Positions 7,155 to 10,893 of a DNA stretch of 10,893 bases are shown piece by piece. A program made the position numbers and the translations under genes. The DNA comes from Tannerellaceae bacterium (lineage in GTDB: Bacteria > Bacteroidota > Bacteroidia > Bacteroidales > Tannerellaceae), in contig JAITHO010000059.1 in assembly GCA_031279915.1 (NCBI GenBank), positions 1-10,893 of the forward strand, in the 5' to 3' direction. Under the pieces are notes generated by a model. The model ran no database searches. It was not told where the DNA came from and was given only the letters and a program-made list of their open reading frames with translations. Numbering within the stretch: the first letter of the stretch is position 1; the number at the start of each line of letters is the position of its first letter.

Positions 7155-7448
7155 TGTTGCGCTACATTATCTTCCCGTAAATTTACGGCAAGTAATTGTA
7201 GCGCTACTTTATCACGCCGCAAATATACGGAAAAATATCGTAGTACAACAATAGTTTGTAGAAAACTTGCGGCAATATAATGTAGCTCTACACTATTCTG
7301 CTGCAAACTTACGGCAAGTTAGCGTAGAGCTACATTATTATGCCGCAACTTTACGGCAATATGATGTAGCGCTACATTAGTCTGCCGAAAGTTTGCGGCA
7401 AAGAATTGTAGCGCTACATTTATATGCCGTAAATTTGCGGGAAGAAAA
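7155..7448. repeat. 42-bp tandem repeat array, seven units, two dyads per unit
   Basis: Units start at 7155, 7197, 7239, 7281, 7323, 7365 and 7407, exactly 42 bp apart. An eighth start at 7449 keeps only the first few bases. The best units begin with the perfect palindrome TGTAGCGCTACA and contain, 21 bp centre to centre, a second one of the form TGCCGTAAATTTACGGCA. The first dyad is cleanest at 7365-7376 and 7407-7418. The best second dyad is CCGTAAATTTACGG in the first unit. Inner units have diverged by substitution but never by indel. No spacers are present, so this is not a CRISPR array. Confidence 0.9.
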
Positions 7449-7577
7449 TGTAGTCCGACAAAATATCAATTTGGCTTCTGGGGAGAGCTCCCAACTTTGT
7501 TTTTGAGCCCACGAACAGCTTTACTATGGCTTCGGAATCGGAGTGGAGCTGTCGGAGCGGATTTTTTGAGGGAAAAA

Positions 7578-7609
7578 CTTGCAGGGTTTGAATCCTTATT
7601 GCATCTTTG
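7578..7609 (+). promoter_or_regulatory. candidate promoter of the Fur-TonB receptor gene
   Basis: CATCTTTG (7602-7609) matches the Bacteroidetes -7 word TAnnTTTG at all fixed positions but the first. CTTG (7578-7581) lies 20 bp upstream and fits the -33 TTTG position. The predicted start leaves a leader of about 25 nt before the ATG at 7641. The -7 element lies inside the inverted repeat at 7596-7618. Confidence 0.45.
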
Positions 7610-7618
7610 TTGCAATAA
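7596..7618. promoter_or_regulatory. candidate Fur/Zur-type operator (8-7-8 inverted repeat)
   Basis: TTATTGCA (7596-7603) and TGCAATAA (7611-7618) are perfect inverted 8-bp arms around a 7-bp centre, 23 bp in all. That size and symmetry suit a Fur-family dimer. The site covers the -7 element, so binding would block transcription. The adjacent gene itself encodes a Fur-family domain, making autoregulation the simplest reading. The exact Bacteroidetes Zur consensus is not known to me, so the regulator is inferred. Confidence 0.55.
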
Positions 7619-7640
7619 TAATTTATAATACTATAAGAAT

Positions 7641-10319
7641 ATGGATAAGCAAAGACGCAACACGCGCACCAAGCAAATGATTCTCGAGGTTTTGGCCTCC
7701 TCAAACTCCGCGCTTAGCCGCGAAGAGATAAGCAAACGATTATCGAAAAAGATGGACAGGGTGACGCTCTTCCGCATACTGCAAAGCTTTTGCGACGAAG
7801 GCAAGCTGCACAGGGTTGTGGGCGACGACGGAGCGATCTATTACGCCCTTTGCAGCGGATGCACGGCTGGAAATCATCACGATGCCCATCCGCATTTCCA
7901 CTGCATTGCCTGCAACGAGGTGACCTGCATTGGCGAGGCTGTGGCCGGACAGGCTTTGCCGACGGGATACAGCGCGCTGTCGTTCGTGTCGTACATATCC
8001 GGATACTGCCGCAAGTGCAGCGCATTGCTCAAGCCCTTGTGCCTGCTGGTTGTTCTGCTGGCGATGCAAACGGCGGCTATGGCGCAAACGAGGGTCAAAG
8101 CGCTTGATGCCGAAAGCGGCGAGCCGGTTGAATATGCCGCCGTATATTTTCCGGAGCTGAAAACGGGCTGCGTGACTGATTCGCAGGGCGAGTTTACGGT
8201 CGACCTGGATGCGCCACAAATCCTGGCGCAGATATCGGCTGTTGGCTATCAAACTTACAGGCAATATATCCAGCTGAGGCAGGGCTCCCAAAGGCTCTAT
8301 CTGCAAGCTGCCGTTCATGAATTGCAGGAGATAGTTGCGATTGAAAATAGCTCGCGGCTGCAGGGCGAGAATGTTCTGGCGGTTGAGAAGCTGAATATTG
8401 CTGATAGAAGCCTCCCTGGAATGTCGCTGACCGGAAAGCTATCCGCTGTGCCCGGCATCGAGAATCTCAGCACCGGAGCAGGAATAGGCAAGCCGGTCGT
8501 CAGAGGACTGAGCGGCAACCGTGTCGCTGTTTTCTCGCAGGGACTAAGAATCGAAAACCAGCAATGGGGCGATGAGCACGGGCTGGGGCTGGATGAAAAC
8601 GGATACGAGCAGGTGGAGATAATCAAAGGCCCGGCCTCCCTGCTTTATGGAAGCGACGCTCTGGGGGGCGCTCTATATTTTGTTGACGAACGGTATGCAA
8701 GCGATGGAAACTTGGAGGCAAGATTCGGATCGGAGTTCGCCGGAAATACTGCGGGATGGAATAACAAGGGAGCTATTAAATTCTCGAAAAATAAACTGCA
8801 TTTTAATCTCTTCGGAGGATATAATTCAAATAAAGATTATGCCGACGGCAATAACTTTCGGGTGCCTAACTCGCGATTCAATACCGGAAATATTAAAACG
8901 GCGCTTGGATATACCGGCAACAAATTCTCCGCTGCTATTAAGTACGGATTCCTTGGCGAAAGCTACGGACTGACCGAACTCGAGGAACACGACGAGCATG
9001 AAGACGAACATGCGTCTGGCAGCGAACGTACTCCCAACCTGCCTTTCCAGAAGATGAACACTCACTACGTTAGCTCCGAAAACACCTGGTTCTTGGCCGA
9101 CGGAGCTAAGCTGAAAATAGATCTGGGCTATATCGCCAATAGCCGTAAAGAATTTGAGGACGAACATGAGCATGAGCATGAGGACGAAGCCAACGATCAT
9201 CATGAAAGCGAGGAGCCGGCTCTCGACATGCATCTGCAAACTTTCTCATGGAACATAAAATGGTATTCGGCGATGATAAGCGAACGTTGGACTATTACCG
9301 TCGGCAATCAGGGAATGGCCCAGAGAAACAGCAACAGAGGCGAGGAGGTTCTGATACCCGATGCTAATACCTTTGACATTGGAGCCTTCGCCCTGGCTGG
9401 CTTTCACTATTCGGAAAAGGCTACTCTGCAAACCGGCCTCAGGGTCGATCACCGAAGTATCAATGCAAAAGCAATAGGGGAGATTGATGGACTGAAGCGG
9501 GATTATTTCGCACTCAACTTCTCCGTCGGACTGCATCAGCCCATCAGCGATGCTATGACCCTGAGAGCAACCATAGCCTCCGGATTCCGCGCCCCAAACA
9601 TGTACGAACTGCTCAGCAACGGAGTGCATCACGGAACGAACCGCTACGAAACCGGCAATCCCGACCTGAAAATCGAAAACAGCTTCCAGGCTGACCTTGG
9701 CCTCAGTTACTCCACCAAGCACATAAGCCTCTTCGCCAATCCGTATTTCAATTACATACGGAATTATATCTACCTCCAACCAAGCGGCAGCATAATCGAC
9801 GAAGCGCCGGCCTTCAGCTACGTACAGGCCGACGCATATCTGTATGGAGGAGAAGCCGGATTCCATCTACACCCTCATCCGCTGGATTGGCTACATCTGG
9901 AAAGCTCCTTCAGCAGCGTTTACGGACAAGAGCGCAACGGCGCATATCTCGCCCTGATGCCCTCGCAAAAGATCCGGACAACCATTAGCGCCAATTTCAG
10001 GTTCGCCAACAAGAAGCCGCAGCAACCTCTGCTTCGCATGATCTCAATCTACATGCAAAACCTCTACTCAATGGCACAAAACAGAGTGGCTCTCAACGAA
10101 GATTCAACGCCGGCATACAACCTGCTCAACGCCGGCATAGCCATGGAGCTCGCCCTGAAGTCGCAGCCCGTGCAGCTGAACCTCTCCGTCAGCAACCTCC
10201 TGAACAAAACCTATTACGACCACCTCTCGCGCTACAAAACGATAGGCCTCTACAACATCGGCCGTAGCCTGCATCTCAAAATCCAGCTTCCGCTACCCCC
10301 CCAAAAAAGAAGCCGCTGA
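7641..10319 (+). CDS. Fur/Zur-family regulator fused in frame to a zinc-type TonB-dependent receptor
   Basis: This is one open frame of 892 residues. Residues ~8-70 form a winged helix ending VTLFRILQSF and a wing up to IYYAL. Residues 71-126 are His/Cys rich (H79, H80, H83, H85, H87) with the structural zinc pairs C88/C91 and C123/C126, so the Fur domain looks complete. Residues 129-148 are a signal peptide (LLKPLCLLVVLLAMQTAAMA, then Gln149). Residues ~151-225 are a carboxypeptidase-regulatory-like domain. The plug is about 255-350 (VRGLSGNRV, QWGDEHGLG, GPASLLYGSDALGG). A 22-strand-type barrel follows to the end (FRAPNMYELLSNG near 650). Loops at 450-457 and 507-526 are His/Asp/Glu rich, as in ZnuD-type zinc receptors. 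The start at 7641 lies just after the promoter/operator. Zinc is the likely metal (inference). The receptor may also be made separately from GTG 7986 or TTG 8025. Confidence 0.85.
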   Translation: MDKQRRNTRTKQMILEVLASSNSALSREEISKRLSKKMDRVTLFRILQSFCDEGKLHRVVGDDGAIYYALCSGCTAGNHHDAHPHFHCIACNEVTCIGEAVAGQALPTGYSALSFVSYISGYCRKCSALLKPLCLLVVLLAMQTAAMAQTRVKALDAESGEPVEYAAVYFPELKTGCVTDSQGEFTVDLDAPQILAQISAVGYQTYRQYIQLRQGSQRLYLQAAVHELQEIVAIENSSRLQGENVLAVEKLNIADRSLPGMSLTGKLSAVPGIENLSTGAGIGKPVVRGLSGNRVAVFSQGLRIENQQWGDEHGLGLDENGYEQVEIIKGPASLLYGSDALGGALYFVDERYASDGNLEARFGSEFAGNTAGWNNKGAIKFSKNKLHFNLFGGYNSNKDYADGNNFRVPNSRFNTGNIKTALGYTGNKFSAAIKYGFLGESYGLTELEEHDEHEDEHASGSERTPNLPFQKMNTHYVSSENTWFLADGAKLKIDLGYIANSRKEFEDEHEHEHEDEANDHHESEEPALDMHLQTFSWNIKWYSAMISERWTITVGNQGMAQRNSNRGEEVLIPDANTFDIGAFALAGFHYSEKATLQTGLRVDHRSINAKAIGEIDGLKRDYFALNFSVGLHQPISDAMTLRATIASGFRAPNMYELLSNGVHHGTNRYETGNPDLKIENSFQADLGLSYSTKHISLFANPYFNYIRNYIYLQPSGSIIDEAPAFSYVQADAYLYGGEAGFHLHPHPLDWLHLESSFSSVYGQERNGAYLALMPSQKIRTTISANFRFANKKPQQPLLRMISIYMQNLYSMAQNRVALNEDSTPAYNLLNAGIAMELALKSQPVQLNLSVSNLLNKTYYDHLSRYKTIGLYNIGRSLHLKIQLPLPPQKRSR
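8025..8084 (+). other. internal signal peptide at the Fur/receptor junction
   Basis: Codons 129-148 encode a short basic region (Lys131), a Leu/Val-rich core and the cleavage motif A-M-A before Gln149. It begins two codons after the last zinc-binding Cys of the Fur domain. No ATG lies between the Fur domain and the hydrophobic core. The only in-frame ATGs nearby (codons 142 and 147) are inside or after the core. Separate receptor translation would need TTG at 8025 or GTG at 7986. Otherwise the segment acts as an internal signal anchor cut by signal peptidase. Confidence 0.7.
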
Positions 10320-10363
10320 CTTCCCAAGGCTCGGGTGTCAACGGCCTTTTTTTGGTGGGGGTA
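10294..10363. terminator. bidirectional terminator, 70-bp inverted repeat overlapping the receptor stop codon
   Basis: The core stem is GCCGCTGAC (10312-10320) against GTCAACGGC (10337-10345), with one mismatch. A run of seven T follows (10347-10353). On the other strand the A-run at 10303-10308 supplies the U-tract. Pairing extends outward through TACCCCCCC (10294-10302) and GGTGGGGGTA (10354-10363), and the loop holds a CCC/GGG pair. The TGA stop (10317-10319) lies in the left arm. It sits between convergent genes and can serve both. Confidence 0.8.
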
Positions 10364-10372
10364 AGGATTTAA

Positions 10373-10455
10373 ATGAGGGAGTCAAATTGAGGGGATAGGG
10401 GTCGAAAATATTCGGCCCCTACGATTGCCTCCCTATACATTTGACATACCCTCAT
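10373..10455. repeat. 83-bp nested palindromic intergenic element
   Basis: Outer arms are ATGAGGG (10373-10379) with CCCTCAT (10449-10455) and TCAAAT (10382-10387) with ATTTGA (10439-10444). The inner hairpin is TAGGGG (10396-10401) with CCCCTA (10416-10421) and CGAA with TTCG around a 4-nt AATA loop. Such nested symmetry suggests a REP- or MITE-like element. It may also act as an extra terminator for the SusD gene. No transposase or clear target duplication is seen. Confidence 0.6.
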
Positions 10456-10470
10456 TCTTTATAATCGGAA

Positions 10471-10893
10471 TCAATTATACCCCGGATTTTGCTGTAACGA
10501 AGGATTGCGCTGCATCTCATTAGCCGATAGCGGCCATAGCAGATGCTTCTCCTGGAAAGTTTGCCCCCAGGGATTCACGGCGCCTATCAGATTCACCCAC
10601 GATACTTTTCCGGCCTCCGTGGCCGAAGTAACAGGATAAAGCCGCGTGCGACGGATATCGTCCCAGATGCGGAACTCAAACACCAGCTCTCGCATGCGCT
10701 CAACCCACACCTGCTGTATGAAGGCCTCTTTGGATAGAGCCTTAAGCTCGGTTTCAATCTCGGCGCGGGGAGTGATGGTGTAGGCGCGAGCGCGAACGTC
10801 GGCGAGGTATCTAACGGCCTCGTCGGTAACTCCCTCAGCCTGGGCGATGGCTTCGGCGGCAATGAGCAGAACTTCGGCATAGCGATAGATGGT
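10471..10893 (-). CDS. SusD/RagB-family outer-membrane lipoprotein, C-terminal part (partial)
   Basis: The frame is open from the window edge to TGA at 10471-10473, giving 140 residues. It reads IYRYAEVLLIAAEAI at the edge (the last SusD tetratricopeptide-like helices). Then come KEAFIQQVWVERMRELVFEF, WDDIRRTRLYPV, and the family ending LLWPLSANEMQRNPSLQQNPGYN. SusD proteins bind glycans or other nutrients at the cell surface and cap a SusC-type TonB transporter; that partner should lie beyond 10893. The fragment gives no hint of substrate. It converges with the Fur-TonB gene. Confidence 0.92.
   Translation of the reverse strand, partial: TIYRYAEVLLIAAEAIAQAEGVTDEAVRYLADVRARAYTITPRAEIETELKALSKEAFIQQVWVERMRELVFEFRIWDDIRRTRLYPVTSATEAGKVSWVNLIGAVNPWGQTFQEKHLLWPLSANEMQRNPSLQQNPGYN

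Larger units (their letters stand above)
7120..7640. other. 521-bp divergent intergenic region
   Basis: This lies between the DUF6261 gene (-) and the Fur-TonB gene (+). It holds the 42-bp tandem array (7155-7448), an unassigned stretch (about 7480-7570) and the promoter/operator of the plus-strand gene (7578-7618). The unassigned stretch has two imperfect hairpins: TGGG/CCCA around 7479-7493 and ACAGCT/AGCTGT at 7515-7520 and 7547-7552. A T-run follows at 7562-7567. These might form a leader attenuator or a terminator for transcripts leaving the array, but the stems are weak. No ORF here looks coding. Confidence 0.6.

Noticed and set aside
7155..7448. CRISPR array
   Set aside because: The 42-bp units abut without spacers, differ from one another, and no cas gene is present.
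7479..7567. Riboswitch or small RNA between the array and the Fur-receptor gene
   Set aside because: The hairpins are short and imperfect, match no riboswitch I know, and lie upstream of the best promoter for the gene.
10593..10880. 95-codon minus-strand ORF overlapping the SusD fragment in another frame
   Set aside because: The SusD frame has unmistakable family motifs through the same bases. The other frame is a low-complexity shadow.

Overview
The window looks like chromosomal DNA of a gut-type Bacteroidales (Bacteroidetes). It carries a SusD/RagB fragment, a DUF6261-family protein, a Bacteroidetes-style DUF4861 lipoprotein, a TonB-dependent receptor with an N-terminal carboxypeptidase-regulatory-like domain, promoter words of the TAnnTTTG type, and starts without clear Shine-Dalgarno sequences. 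The genus cannot be fixed from sequence alone.

Layout. 1-99 is the tail of a LysM-type protein. 100-569 is non-coding and holds a weak terminator-like hairpin and a 41-bp tandem repeat. 570-5990 is a minus-strand uronate operon, read kduI, kduD, DUF4861 lipoprotein, hexuronate-type MFS transporter, then (after 113 bp) a predicted outer-membrane barrel protein. KduI and KduD convert the 4-deoxy-5-keto-uronate released by polysaccharide lyases to 2-keto-3-deoxygluconate. The transporter probably brings the sugar acid across the inner membrane. The lipoprotein and barrel protein are of unknown activity and probably act in the periplasm and outer membrane. No lyase, kdgK or kdgA is present here.

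6115-7119 (minus) is a DUF6261-type protein with a Lys/Glu/Ala-rich then Pro-rich tail. Its upstream region holds a strictly periodic 42-bp tandem array (7155-7448, seven units). Each unit carries two different dyads whose centres alternate every 21 bp.

7641-10319 (plus) is the most unusual gene: one uninterrupted 892-codon frame. A complete Fur/Zur-family regulator (residues 1-126) runs directly into an internal signal peptide (about 129-148) and then a full TonB-dependent receptor with His/Asp/Glu-rich loops of the zinc-receptor (ZnuD-like) kind. Its promoter contains an 8-7-8 inverted repeat that overlaps the -7 element, a good candidate for an autoregulatory metal-responsive operator. Sensor, operator and transporter thus sit in one transcription unit and apparently one polypeptide.

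10294-10470 separates convergent genes. It contains a long inverted repeat acting as a likely bidirectional terminator and an 83-bp nested palindromic element. 10471-10893 (minus) is the C-terminal part of a SusD/RagB-family lipoprotein running off the window.
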